From contig JAXMBA010000002.1 of assembly GCA_046350095.1 (NCBI GenBank), positions 1,798,001 to 1,862,000 on the forward strand: a stretch of DNA of 64,000 bases. Reading direction: 5' to 3'. A program made the translations under genes and the position numbers. Position 1 is the first letter of the stretch. The number at the start of each line of letters is the position of its first letter. Below the pieces are notes generated by a model. It was given only the letters and a program-made list of their open reading frames with translations. It had not been told where the DNA came from and made no database searches. The stretch comes from Urbifossiella sp046350095 (GTDB lineage Bacteria; Planctomycetota; Planctomycetia; Gemmatales; Gemmataceae). Of the stretch, positions 25,626-33,480 are shown piece after piece.

Positions 25626-26810
25626 ATGATCCCGAGTCGTCGCTCCACAACCAAAGTCGTAGTTCTCGCGTCGTTCGTCTGCGCCCTGACGCCTGTGGTC
25701 GCCTCCGCCACCACCTATTCCTTTGAGCCGCACCAGACGATTCTGCTCAGCGACGCGACCACATTCATCGCCCACGACGCGTGGAACAGCGTCGCGCTCT
25801 ACCGCATCGCCGACGGCTCGGTCGTCCACCGCTTCCCGGGCACGGCCCGGATCGGCCCAATGGCACTCTCCCCGGACGAGCGGCACCTCCTAGTCTCCGG
25901 CAAGGACGGCAGCCTCATGCTGTGGCGGCTTGCGGACGGGGAACGGGTCTGGGAGTTGAGCGCCCGCGACGGCGGACAGGGTTACGTTTGGGACGTCGGC
26001 TTCGCCGGGAACGGCGAGCGGTGTGCGGTATGTGCCGGAAGCGACACGGTCGTGGTGTTCGACACCCGCGACGGGGCGCGGGTGGCCGAGGTCCGCTTCC
26101 CGCCCCGGGAAACCAACGTCATCACGGCCGCGCTCGCGCCGGCTGGCGATCGTGGCCTTCTGATCGAACTCGGTGGGCGACTGTGCCAGTTCGACTTGGC
26201 CGGCGGCACGCCGGTGCCGACGCGGCATACCGGGGCGGGGCCTGCCCGCATGTCCGCCGACGGGAAGTGGATCGCCTTCCGCAGCAACAACTCGGGCCAG
26301 CAGGAAGAGCTGTCCCTTGTGGAAGTCGCAACCCCAAACGCCCGCGTTGATGTCGGCAATTTCCGCCGCATCGGAGCGATTCGACCACAGCCCGACGGCA
26401 GCTTCATCTTCACCGCAGTGAAGCACTGGGATCCGGTTATCGGGGAGCGAACAGGTGGCTTCCAAGTGACGCCGGGCGACCGGCAGGTTCGTGAGCTGTG
26501 GGCACTCGATCCGCACGAGCACAGGGTCAACCACCGGACGACCTTCGACCCGCGATCCCTCCTTGGCGTATCGACCGACTTCCGGCTTGTGACGCGGATC
26601 GCGGATCTGCGGACCGGCAATCCGCTTCGGGTGATCGACAACAGCGCGAATGCCCGCGCCGAGATGATGTCTACGACGGTGATGGGGCTGTCGTCCCAAT
26701 ACTGGCCCGCAACGGCGGTCTGGTGCGTATCAGGCCTGATTGCGCTCCTTGGCTGTAGATGGGTGTGGCGCCGGGTCACTTCTTCGCGTCGAGGTAGCCG
26801 CGCGTCTTGA
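25626..26810 (+). CDS. WD40-like propeller protein with C-terminal membrane anchor
   Basis: A 394-residue protein. A signal-like N-terminus (TTKVVVLASFVCALTPVVASA) is followed by WD40-type blades, for example PMALSPDERHLLVSGKDGSL with LWRLADGERVWEL, and MSADGKWIAFRSNN. Near the C-terminus PATAVWCVSGLIALLGCRWV is a membrane helix followed by a basic tail, so the propeller is probably exposed at the envelope and anchored. ATG 25626 follows CTCC. The last 35 bases overlap the 3' end of the convergent esterase gene. The function is unknown. Confidence 0.75.
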   Translation: MIPSRRSTTKVVVLASFVCALTPVVASATTYSFEPHQTILLSDATTFIAHDAWNSVALYRIADGSVVHRFPGTARIGPMALSPDERHLLVSGKDGSLMLWRLADGERVWELSARDGGQGYVWDVGFAGNGERCAVCAGSDTVVVFDTRDGARVAEVRFPPRETNVITAALAPAGDRGLLIELGGRLCQFDLAGGTPVPTRHTGAGPARMSADGKWIAFRSNNSGQQEELSLVEVATPNARVDVGNFRRIGAIRPQPDGSFIFTAVKHWDPVIGERTGGFQVTPGDRQVRELWALDPHEHRVNHRTTFDPRSLLGVSTDFRLVTRIADLRTGNPLRVIDNSANARAEMMSTTVMGLSSQYWPATAVWCVSGLIALLGCRWVWRRVTSSRRGSRAS

Positions 26811-27663
26811 GCCAGTCGCCGCACCGGGCCGGCCAACTCGACACCGGGTTCGGTCCCGGTCGCATCCCGTAGCCGTGGCCGCCGCGTTCGTAGACGTGAA
26901 CCTCCGCCGGCACCCCCGCCTTCTGCAACGCCAGGTACAGCGCCACGCTCCCGACCGGCGTCACGCCGTCGTCGTGGGCGTGCGCCAGGAACATCGGCGG
27001 GCTCGCCTTCGACACCGGGTACTCGGCCTTCAGCTTCCCGTCCTTGTCCGTCAGGTAGGCCGGGTAGATCAGCGCCGCGAAGTTCGGCCGGTTCGACGCC
27101 TTGTCGGCATCGTCGATCGCGTCGTAGTGGCGCTTCTCGGTGAGCGCCGCCCACGCGGTCAGGTTGCCGCCGGCGGAGAAGCCCAACATGCCGATGCGGT
27201 TCGCGTCGAGGTTCCACTCGGCAGCCCGGCTGCGGACGATGCTCACGGCCCGCTGGGCGTCCTGGATGGCGGCGAGGTTGTCGGGCAGCTGCATGGCGCG
27301 CTTCGGGACGCGGTACTTCAGCAGGAACGCCGTCACGCCGAGCGAGTTCAGCCACTCGCACGTCTGCGTCCCCTCGTGCTCGAACGCCAGGATGCTGTAC
27401 CCACCGCCGGGCGCCACGATCACCGCGGTGCCGTTCGCCTTCCCCTTCGGCGCGGGGTACACGAGCAGCTGCGGCTTCGACACGTTCGTCAGCCGCTTCA
27501 CGTCGATCTGCCCGGCCTTCGGCTCGTTGTAGACCTCGGGGCCGATGTCCTTTGTCTCGCCTGGCGCCTTGCCGGGCCACAGGTCGATCGTCGCGGTGTG
27601 CTCCGCGGCGGGGACGGTAGCGGGAACGGCGGCGAGTACGGCGGCGTAGAGGAGTCGACGCAT
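26776..27663 (-). CDS. Secreted alpha/beta hydrolase (acetyl-esterase-like)
   Basis: A 295-residue secreted esterase related to xylan acetylesterases and the BD-FAE family. It has a signal peptide (RRLLYAAVLAAVPATVPAA). The oxyanion segment VIVAPGGGYSILAFEHEG is followed by the nucleophile GFSAGGNLT, the acid HAHDDGVTPV and the catalytic His in RGGHGYG. The lead DLWPGKAPGE is a family hallmark. Probable substrates are acetylated plant or algal polysaccharides. ATG 27663 begins the signal peptide; an in-frame start 30 bases upstream is less likely. It overlaps the WD40-like gene tail to tail. Confidence 0.88.
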   Translation of the reverse strand: MRRLLYAAVLAAVPATVPAAEHTATIDLWPGKAPGETKDIGPEVYNEPKAGQIDVKRLTNVSKPQLLVYPAPKGKANGTAVIVAPGGGYSILAFEHEGTQTCEWLNSLGVTAFLLKYRVPKRAMQLPDNLAAIQDAQRAVSIVRSRAAEWNLDANRIGMLGFSAGGNLTAWAALTEKRHYDAIDDADKASNRPNFAALIYPAYLTDKDGKLKAEYPVSKASPPMFLAHAHDDGVTPVGSVALYLALQKAGVPAEVHVYERGGHGYGMRPGPNPVSSWPARCGDWLKTRGYLDAKK

Positions 27664-27773
27664 GGGAGGGATTCCGGCATGAACCCGGGGCAACCGGTGG
27701 GGTAGAATGATGCCCCGGTCGGCCCATTGTGACCGGCCGCCGGCCCCGCCTCAACACCCTTTCCGAGTCAGCC

Positions 27774-28100
27774 GTGGATGAACACGACACCCGCACGCCG
27801 CCGAATCACCTCACCGGGTTCGACTGCGCCGACTACTTTTCCGAAGGCTACGCCCAACGCGGGCACTACGACATCCCCTCCCACCTGTGGGTGGTGAAAC
27901 CGTTCCACGAACTCGACGCCGGGATGCGGCTCGGCTTCCTGGCCGTCGGCGACGCCGGCGTGGACGGGATTCGATTCGGCTACCGGTTCGGGTTGCAAGG
28001 ACTCTGGGCGTACTACCCGATCGGGCACGAATTCGTCTGGAAGGCCGCGACCCTGGCGGAACTGGTCGAAGGCTGGTGTTCCGGTACGATCAGCGTTTAA
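27774..28100 (+). CDS. Conserved hypothetical, start uncertain
   Basis: A 108-residue (from GTG 27774) soluble protein. The C-terminal half has AVGDAGVDGIRFGYRFG and WAYYPIGHEFVWKAATLAEL, a pattern I recall in SMI1/KNR4-like (immunity-type) proteins of planctomycetes. An in-frame GTG at 27729 would add 15 residues. No Shine-Dalgarno decides between them. It ends 24 bases before the DUF1080 gene. The SMI1/KNR4 link is tentative. Confidence 0.6.
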   Translation: MDEHDTRTPPNHLTGFDCADYFSEGYAQRGHYDIPSHLWVVKPFHELDAGMRLGFLAVGDAGVDGIRFGYRFGLQGLWAYYPIGHEFVWKAATLAELVEGWCSGTISV

Positions 28101-28124
28101 CCCCCACCCGACGGAGCCCCTCCC

Positions 28125-29189
28125 ATGCGCCCCGCCCTCCTCGCCGCCACGGCCGTGCTCGCCGCGGTCGTCCCCGCCCCGGCCGTGCAGCCGGACGGCA
28201 CCCGCGACCTGTTCAACGGAAAAGACCTGACCGGGTTTGTGAACGTCAACTGCGCCCCCGGCACGTTCTTCGTGAAGGACGGCGAGATCGTGACGACCGG
28301 TAACCCGACCGGTTTCCTCCGCACCGACCGGCACTACGAGAACTTCGAGCTCGACTTCGACTGGATGCACGTGGAGAAGAAGAACATGGCGAACAGCGGC
28401 CTGTTCGTGTGGGGCGACCCGCTGCCGGCCGTCGGCACGCCGTACACCCGCGGCATCGAGGTGCAGGTGCTCATCAACTTCGCCCCGAAGGACGGCTGGG
28501 CCACCAGCCACGGCGATATCTTCAGCATCTGGGGCGCGAAGTGCACGCCCGACCGCGTCCACCCGGTGAACCCGAAGATGGAGCGCTGCCTGCCGAGCGA
28601 GAACCGCGTCAAGGGCGGCGGCGAGTGGAACCACTACAAGGTGCTCGCCAACGACGGCGTCATCAAGCTCCACGTCAACGGCAAGGAGGTGTCCGGGGTC
28701 AGCAAGAGCAGCCCGCGGAAGGGATACCTGGCGTTCGAGAGCGAGGGGGCGGAGTGCCACTTCAAGAACGTGAAGATCAAAGAACTGCCGAGCACCAACC
28801 CGAAGCCCGAGGAGGTGGCGCAGGTGTGGGAGGGGCACGTCAGCCTGTTCACCGGGCTCGACCTCGCCGGCTGGAAGACGGAGACCGGGGCGTGGAAGGC
28901 GAGTGGCGGGGTGCTCCGAGCCGCGGGAAAGGCGCCGATCGCCACCGAGAAGGCCTTCGGGAAGTGCGAGCTGATGTTCGACTGGCGCGTGTCGGCGAAG
29001 GCCGAGCGGCCGGAGGTGGTGGTGAAGTCGGGCGGCGTCACCCGGACCACGCCGTTGCCGCGCGGCACGAAGGCCGGCGGGTGGAACCGCCAGGGGATCA
29101 GGATCGAGAACAGCCAACCCGGCCCGATCGTGTTCGAGCCGGCCGAGGGGCTGGAACTGATGAACGTGTTCGTCAAGGAGTTGAAGTAG
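28125..29189 (+). CDS. Secreted DUF1080 protein (3-keto-disaccharide hydrolase-like)
   Basis: A 354-residue secreted protein. After the signal peptide (ALLAATAVLAAVVPAPA) the first DUF1080 domain starts GTRDLFNGKDLTGFVNVN and includes NYFELDFDW-like and NSGLFVWGDPL motifs; GGEWNHYKVLANDGVIKLHV closes it. A second, shorter copy starts near VSLFTGLDLAGWKTETG (about residue 240), so the protein is a tandem of two concanavalin-like domains, the second degenerate. DUF1080 members include 3-keto-glycoside hydrolases. GGAG precedes the ATG by eight bases. It overlaps the stop of the small zinc-ribbon gene on the other strand. Confidence 0.9.
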   Translation: MRPALLAATAVLAAVVPAPAVQPDGTRDLFNGKDLTGFVNVNCAPGTFFVKDGEIVTTGNPTGFLRTDRHYENFELDFDWMHVEKKNMANSGLFVWGDPLPAVGTPYTRGIEVQVLINFAPKDGWATSHGDIFSIWGAKCTPDRVHPVNPKMERCLPSENRVKGGGEWNHYKVLANDGVIKLHVNGKEVSGVSKSSPRKGYLAFESEGAECHFKNVKIKELPSTNPKPEEVAQVWEGHVSLFTGLDLAGWKTETGAWKASGGVLRAAGKAPIATEKAFGKCELMFDWRVSAKAERPEVVVKSGGVTRTTPLPRGTKAGGWNRQGIRIENSQPGPIVFEPAEGLELMNVFVKELK

Positions 29190-29340
29190 GCGGCGGGGGC
29201 GGGGGCGGCTCGCACTCGCCGGGCTGCTCCCGAAGACCGTCGCAGCAGTGGACCTCGCCAACGCCTGCACACTCGGGACACGGCTCCCGCTGGCCGTTTA
29301 CAAGGACGACGTGGGTGCCGTGGCACCGCGGGCAGAGCAT
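29173..29340 (-). CDS. 55-residue double-CxxC zinc-ribbon protein
   Basis: A tiny protein beginning MLCPRCHGTHVVLVNGQ with cysteine pairs CPRC (3-6) and CPEC (22-25), then HCCDG, and a polyproline tail. The CPxC...CPEC...HCCDG arrangement recurs in small planctomycete proteins of unknown function (recalled). It likely folds around one zinc ion. ATG 29340 is the first start giving the motif; the frame is open further upstream but enters the palindromic repeat. Its 3' end overlaps the DUF1080 gene tail. Confidence 0.6.
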   Translation of the reverse strand: MLCPRCHGTHVVLVNGQREPCPECAGVGEVHCCDGLREQPGECEPPPPPPPTSTP

Positions 29341-29407
29341 TCGGGGCGTCCTGAGGTGCGTGCGTGAAATGAGCCGCGGAATGACCAATTCCCCATGACC
29401 CACCAAT

Positions 29408-30471
29408 AGGGGAGTTGCGCAATAGGTCGGGTTCGGCTACCGTCTGGGGTACGGAGACCTCGGATGATCACGTACGCCCGGCTGGCGGAAACCCCGCTCG
29501 CGTTCCCGGCCCTGACCGGGATGACCCGCGACGAGTTCGACGCCCTGTTCGTCGCCTACGCCGCCGCGGCCGACGCCCACCGGGCCGCCCGGACGCACAC
29601 CAAGCGGGACACCCGCCTGCTCCGCCGGGCCGCCGGGGCCGGCCGCCGGCACGACCTCGACGCCCGCACCCGCCTCCTGGTCGCCCTCGTCTGGCTCCGG
29701 GTGTACCCGACCTACGAACTCCTCGGGCACCTGTTCGGCCTCGACAAGTCCAACGCCTGGCACAACACCCAGGACGCCCTGGAGGTGCTGGCCACGATGG
29801 CCGACTTCCCGTTCGACCCGCCCGGGAAGGGGCGGACCCGACTCCGGTCGGCCGACCAGGTGATGGACACGTACCCCGAGGTCCGGGCCGTGATCGACGC
29901 CAAGGAGCAGGCCTTCCGCCGCCCGGCCGGGTGGGAGAACCAGAAGCCGTTCTACAGCGGCAAGAAGCGGCGGCACACGATCAAGAACCAGGTCGTGTGC
30001 ACCCCGTCCGGGCGGATCGGGGCGGTGTCCCCGACCGTCCCCGGGCGGACCGCCGACCTCACCCTCCTCCGGCTCGACCGGACCCTCGACCGGCTCCCGG
30101 CCGGGGCCGGGGTGATGGCCGACAAGGCGTACCTCGGGGTCGGGGCGGACCCGGCGGCGGCCGGGCGGCGGGTGGTGATCCCGGCCCGCGCGTCCCGGAA
30201 CCACCCGCTGACCGACGACCAGAAGGTCGCGAACCGGATGATCAACCGGGAGCGGGTGGTGGTCGAGCACGTGATGGCCCAGTTGAACCGGTTCCAGGTG
30301 CTCCGGCAGACGTTCCGGGGCCGGCTCGGGCGGCACACCCGGGTGTTCCGGGTGGTCGCACTCGTCGTCGACCGGCGGATCGCCGCCACCCCGCTGAAGA
30401 CCTACCCGACCGCGGCCTGACGGGTTGGGGAGGGGGCTACACAACCCGCCGGCCTATTGCACAACACCCCT
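29408..30471 (+). mobile_element. IS5-family insertion sequence, 1064 bp
   Basis: Ends are AGGGGAGTTGCGCAATAGG (left) and the inverted AGGGGTGTTGTGCAATAGG (right), 22-base terminal repeats with three mismatches. It is flanked by a 3-base target duplication AAT (29405-29407 and 30472-30474). One transposase gene fills it. The AAT duplication agrees with the ANT type reported for the ISL2 subgroup (from memory). Both ends and the gene are intact, so it may be active. Confidence 0.9.
29464..30420 (+). CDS. IS5-family transposase (DDE_Tnp_4 type)
   Basis: A 318-residue DDE transposase. An N-terminal helix-turn-helix part (LTGMTRDEFDALFVAYAAAA, then RLLVALVWLRVYPTYELLGH) precedes the catalytic core: Asp in AVIDAKEQ (about residue 146), Asp in VMADKAYLG (about 220) and Glu in RVVVEHVMAQLNRFQVLR (about 265). 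This is the single-ORF HARBI1-like layout. Length fits subgroup members. Codons are as GC-rich as the host, so the element is adapted to high-GC genomes. It catalyses cut-and-paste transposition of the enclosing IS. Confidence 0.92.
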   Translation: MITYARLAETPLAFPALTGMTRDEFDALFVAYAAAADAHRAARTHTKRDTRLLRRAAGAGRRHDLDARTRLLVALVWLRVYPTYELLGHLFGLDKSNAWHNTQDALEVLATMADFPFDPPGKGRTRLRSADQVMDTYPEVRAVIDAKEQAFRRPAGWENQKPFYSGKKRRHTIKNQVVCTPSGRIGAVSPTVPGRTADLTLLRLDRTLDRLPAGAGVMADKAYLGVGADPAAAGRRVVIPARASRNHPLTDDQKVANRMINRERVVVEHVMAQLNRFQVLRQTFRGRLGRHTRVFRVVALVVDRRIAATPLKTYPTAA

Positions 30472-30542
30472 AATGACCAAGGAAGACCAGCGATTTCTTC
30501 CTTGGTCATTGGTGGGTCATGGGGAATTGGTCATTTTGACTA

Positions 30543-31088
30543 TCACTTCAGCCCCTTCACGAACGCCAGCACTTCGGCCGGGTGCTTGTTCACGTCCACC
30601 GCCTCGTAAATCTTGGCGATCTTGCCGTCCTTGCCGACCACGAACGTCTTCCGCTGCGGCGTCTTCCCCTTCGGGCTCTGGATACCCAGCGCCTGGATCA
30701 GCTTCAGGTCCGTGTCGCATAGCAGCGGGTACGGCAGCTTCTCCTTGGCGATGAAATCGTCCTGCAGCTTCTCGGTGTCGGCGCTGGCGCCGAGGAGCAC
30801 CGTGTCGGCCGGGAAGTCCTTGACCAGGTCGCGGAACCCGCACGACTCGATCGTGCAGCCCTTCGTGAGCGCCTTCGGGTAGAAGAAGATCACGACGTTC
30901 TTCCCCTTCAGGTCGGTGATGCCGACGGTGTCGCCGGCCTTCTTGCCGGGGAGCTTCTCGACCTGGGCGGCGACGAGGGGCACGTTCGGGAACGGGTCGC
31001 CGGCCTTCACCTTCAGGGTGCTGGCGTCCTGGGCCGTGGCGGTCAGGCACACGCCGGCGGCGAACGAAAGGGCTGCGAGGCGGTTCAC
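30543..31088 (-). CDS. Peroxiredoxin, Bcp/AhpC-TSA type, exported
   Basis: A 181-residue thiol peroxidase. A signal peptide (RLAALSFAAGVCLTATA) sends it out of the cytoplasm. The core has IFFYPKALTKGCTIESC: peroxidatic Cys78 and, five residues on, Cys83 as in two-cysteine Bcp (PrxQ). The Pro usually before Cys (TPGC) is Lys here (TKGC), although the Thr is kept. GIQSPKGKTPQRKTFVVGKDG continues the fold. It detoxifies peroxides at the envelope. It ends just beyond the IS-carrying palindrome. Confidence 0.9.
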   Translation of the reverse strand: MNRLAALSFAAGVCLTATAQDASTLKVKAGDPFPNVPLVAAQVEKLPGKKAGDTVGITDLKGKNVVIFFYPKALTKGCTIESCGFRDLVKDFPADTVLLGASADTEKLQDDFIAKEKLPYPLLCDTDLKLIQALGIQSPKGKTPQRKTFVVGKDGKIAKIYEAVDVNKHPAEVLAFVKGLK

Positions 31089-31309
31089 GGGGAGGCTCCG
31101 GTTCGGGAAAGGGGTGCGGGCGGCTGCGGACAGCGCCTAGTGTGCGGCCGGCCGCGTGGGATTCAACCCCCGCCGCGGCCGGTCGGACCGGTCGCACCGG
31201 TGGGGCCGGCCGCGGCGGGCGGCGACGGCGGGGGGTCCGCTTGATCGCGACGCCGCGGGCGGGTATGGTTCAAGATAACGCCCGCCCCCGTTCACCACGG
31301 CCCAGGCCC

Positions 31310-32122
31310 ATGACACACCGACCCGACCGCCGGCGGTTCCTGGCCGCGGCCCTCGCCGGGGCCGCCGCCCCCGCCGTGCTCGCGCAAGAAACCCGCGGCC
31401 TCCAGCCCGGCGAGCGGCCGGTGGACCCCGCCGACCTGCCCCTCGACCGGGCCGGCGTGTGGACCCTCCACTTCCGCTACAAGCCGCCGCGCATCATGGA
31501 GGTGGACGGCTTCGACGCCCGCGGCAACCCCGCCCGGCAGACCGCGTGGTACCTGTGGTACCAGGTGTACAACCGGTCCGGCGAGCCGGTGTTCTTCACG
31601 CCCGAGTTCGAACTCGTCACGCGGAACCCGCCCACGGCGAACCTGGACGAGCCCCAGCCGTACATCTTCGACCAGATCAAGCGGTTCGAGGACCGGAACA
31701 TCACCCCGGAGCGGCCGGGCGGCGACCAGAACCTGCTGAGCACGATCCAGATCAGCCGCCGACCGATCCCGCCGAGCCTGCCGGACGCCTTCCCGCGGCT
31801 CGTGTCCGGGCTGGCCATCTGGACGAACATGGCCGAGCGTGCCCCGCGGGCGGCGCAGTTCTCGATCTTCGTCACGGGGCTGTCGAACGGCGTGGCGACG
31901 CAGCAGTCGCGGCCGGTCCCGCCGAGCAACGAGCCGATCACGCTCATCACCCGCAAGACGCTGCGGCTCGACTTCATCCGCCCGACCGACGACAACCGCC
32001 CGGAGCCGACCGACATCCGGCCCGACACCGGCAACGGCCCGGCCGAAACGTGGCTGTACCGCGCCAGCGGCCGGTTGCAGCCGAAGGGGCCGAACGCACC
32101 GGCGGCGCCCCCGGCGGGCTGA
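31310..32122 (+). CDS. Tat-exported planctomycete hypothetical protein
   Basis: A 270-residue protein beginning THRPDRRRFLAAALAGAAA, a clear twin-arginine signal. The mature domain has beta-rich segments such as GVWTLHFRYKPPRIMEVD, TAWYLWYQVYNRSGEPVFF and PEFELVTRN, which I recall from conserved secreted planctomycete proteins of unknown function. The C-terminus is proline/alanine rich. ATG 31310 directly precedes the signal. It is followed by a strong terminator hairpin shared with the convergent nagA. Confidence 0.75.
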   Translation: MTHRPDRRRFLAAALAGAAAPAVLAQETRGLQPGERPVDPADLPLDRAGVWTLHFRYKPPRIMEVDGFDARGNPARQTAWYLWYQVYNRSGEPVFFTPEFELVTRNPPTANLDEPQPYIFDQIKRFEDRNITPERPGGDQNLLSTIQISRRPIPPSLPDAFPRLVSGLAIWTNMAERAPRAAQFSIFVTGLSNGVATQQSRPVPPSNEPITLITRKTLRLDFIRPTDDNRPEPTDIRPDTGNGPAETWLYRASGRLQPKGPNAPAAPPAG

Positions 32123-32151
32123 CCCGTCGCCCGCGAGTGTGAATATCGCCT

Positions 32152-32183
32152 GAACGCCCGCCGGTCGCGACCGGCGGGCGTTC
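32152..32183. terminator. Bidirectional terminator
   Basis: A perfect 16-base stem, GAACGCCCGCCGGTCG with its complement and no spare loop, followed by TTCGTT on the plus strand. It lies between the convergent Tat-protein gene (stop 32122) and nagA (stop 32189). Confidence 0.75.
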
Positions 32184-32188
32184 TTCGT

Positions 32189-33298
32189 TCACACCACCCC
32201 GTGGACGTGAACCTCACCGCCGGGCTCCCAGTCGAACACCACCAACTCCGCTTCCGCGCCGACTTCCAGCCGAGGCACCGGCAGCCCCAGCAGCTCGCGC
32301 GGCCGCACCGACGCCATCTCGACCGCCTCGGCCAGCGTGACGCCGGCGTCGCGGATCAGCGTGCCGACGCAGCGGTCGGTGAAGTGCCCGCTGCCGGCCA
32401 GGTACGGCGTACCGGCCAGCACCACCTTGCCGCCCGGCAGCACGTCGAGGTCGGTGCCCCACTCGCGGTAGCGGCCCGGCGGCATCCCCGCCAGGCTGCT
32501 CGCGTCGCAGGTGACGAGCGTGCGCGAAACGCCCTTCGCCCGCACCAGGCACTTCACGACCGCGGCGGGGAGGTGGTGCCCGTCGGGGATCACGCTCATC
32601 CACAGGCGGTCGTCGGCGAGCTGGTCCCAGAGGTAGTTCGGGTGCCGCGGCAGCACGGCGTGGGCGCCGTTGCCGAGGTGCGTGCTCGTCTTCGCGCCGG
32701 CGTCCACGGCGGCCCGAAGTTGCTCGGTCGTCGCCGCGGTGTGGCCGATCGCCACGACGACGCCCGCCGCGGCGAGCTGTTCGATGAAGCGGACGGCGCC
32801 GGTCCGTTCCGGCGCGACCGTGACCATCAGGATGCGCCCGGCCGCGGCCTCCTGAAGGCGTCGGAACTCGTCCCAGTCCGGGTCGCGGGCGTGCTCCCGC
32901 GGGTGGGCGCCGCGCGGGCCGTCCTCGCCGGACAGGTACGGCCCCTCGAGGTGGTAGCCGGGGATGACGCGCGCGAGCTCCGAGTCGGTGTCCCGCGCCG
33001 CGGCCAGGGTGGCGAAGCCGTGGCGGAGCGAATCGAAGCTCGCGGTGATGAGCGTGGGAAGAAAGCCGCCGATGCCGTGCCGCCGGCACTCGGCCGCGAC
33101 CACGCTGACGCCGTCGGCCGTGAGCGTCGGCGAGTTGAAACTGACGCCGAGGCAGCCGTTGATTTGCGGGTCGAAGAACGCCGGGGCGAGCCACGCGGTC
33201 GGCGACGCGCCCGACCGGCGGAGCGCGGCGATGCGGCCGCCGGCGACCGTGACGTCGAGCGGTTCGCCGGTGGCATAGTGGCGGGCGTGGAGCGACAT
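32189..33298 (-). CDS. nagA: N-acetylglucosamine-6-phosphate deacetylase
   Basis: Removes acetate from GlcNAc-6-phosphate in amino-sugar and cell-wall recycling. The 369-residue amidohydrolase has PAFFDPQINGCLGVSFN at the barrel start, the metal ligand Glu in HLEGPYLS, His in AIGHTAAT and HLGNGAH, the substrate loop VIPDGHHLP, and the catalytic Asp in VTCDASSLAGMP. All expected active-site residues are present. No nagB or transporter is adjacent. It is divergent from the second kinase-tubulin-like gene across 183 bases. Confidence 0.93.
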   Translation of the reverse strand: MSLHARHYATGEPLDVTVAGGRIAALRRSGASPTAWLAPAFFDPQINGCLGVSFNSPTLTADGVSVVAAECRRHGIGGFLPTLITASFDSLRHGFATLAAARDTDSELARVIPGYHLEGPYLSGEDGPRGAHPREHARDPDWDEFRRLQEAAAGRILMVTVAPERTGAVRFIEQLAAAGVVVAIGHTAATTEQLRAAVDAGAKTSTHLGNGAHAVLPRHPNYLWDQLADDRLWMSVIPDGHHLPAAVVKCLVRAKGVSRTLVTCDASSLAGMPPGRYREWGTDLDVLPGGKVVLAGTPYLAGSGHFTDRCVGTLIRDAGVTLAEAVEMASVRPRELLGLPVPRLEVGAEAELVVFDWEPGGEVHVHGVV

Positions 33299-33480
33299 CG
33301 GTGGGTTCCCGTCGGGCGGCCCGGTTCGCGTCCGCCCTCAACTCGTTGTACGCCCCGCGGCGCGAATCCCGCCCCACCGCCGCCCCCCGATTGGACTTCG
33401 GGCCGGGTGTGAATTACGGTTCACGCGACGCACTCCGGCCCCGACCGCCCCGGCGCCCGGCCCCCACCGGCGGACCCGCG

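Larger units (their letters stand above)
29380..30535. repeat. Long palindromic repeat interrupted by the IS
   Basis: Left arm AATGACCAATTCCCCATGAC... begins at 29380 and resumes after the IS at 30472; the right arm (30496-30535) is its reverse complement and ends at 30535. Removing 29408-30471 and one AAT gives 40-base arms with a 9-base loop (CCAGCGATT). The intact right arm shows the empty-site sequence of the left arm. Confidence 0.85.

Noticed and set aside
29408..30471. Composite transposon or integron
   Set aside because: Only one IS copy and no cargo gene or attC-like site were seen.
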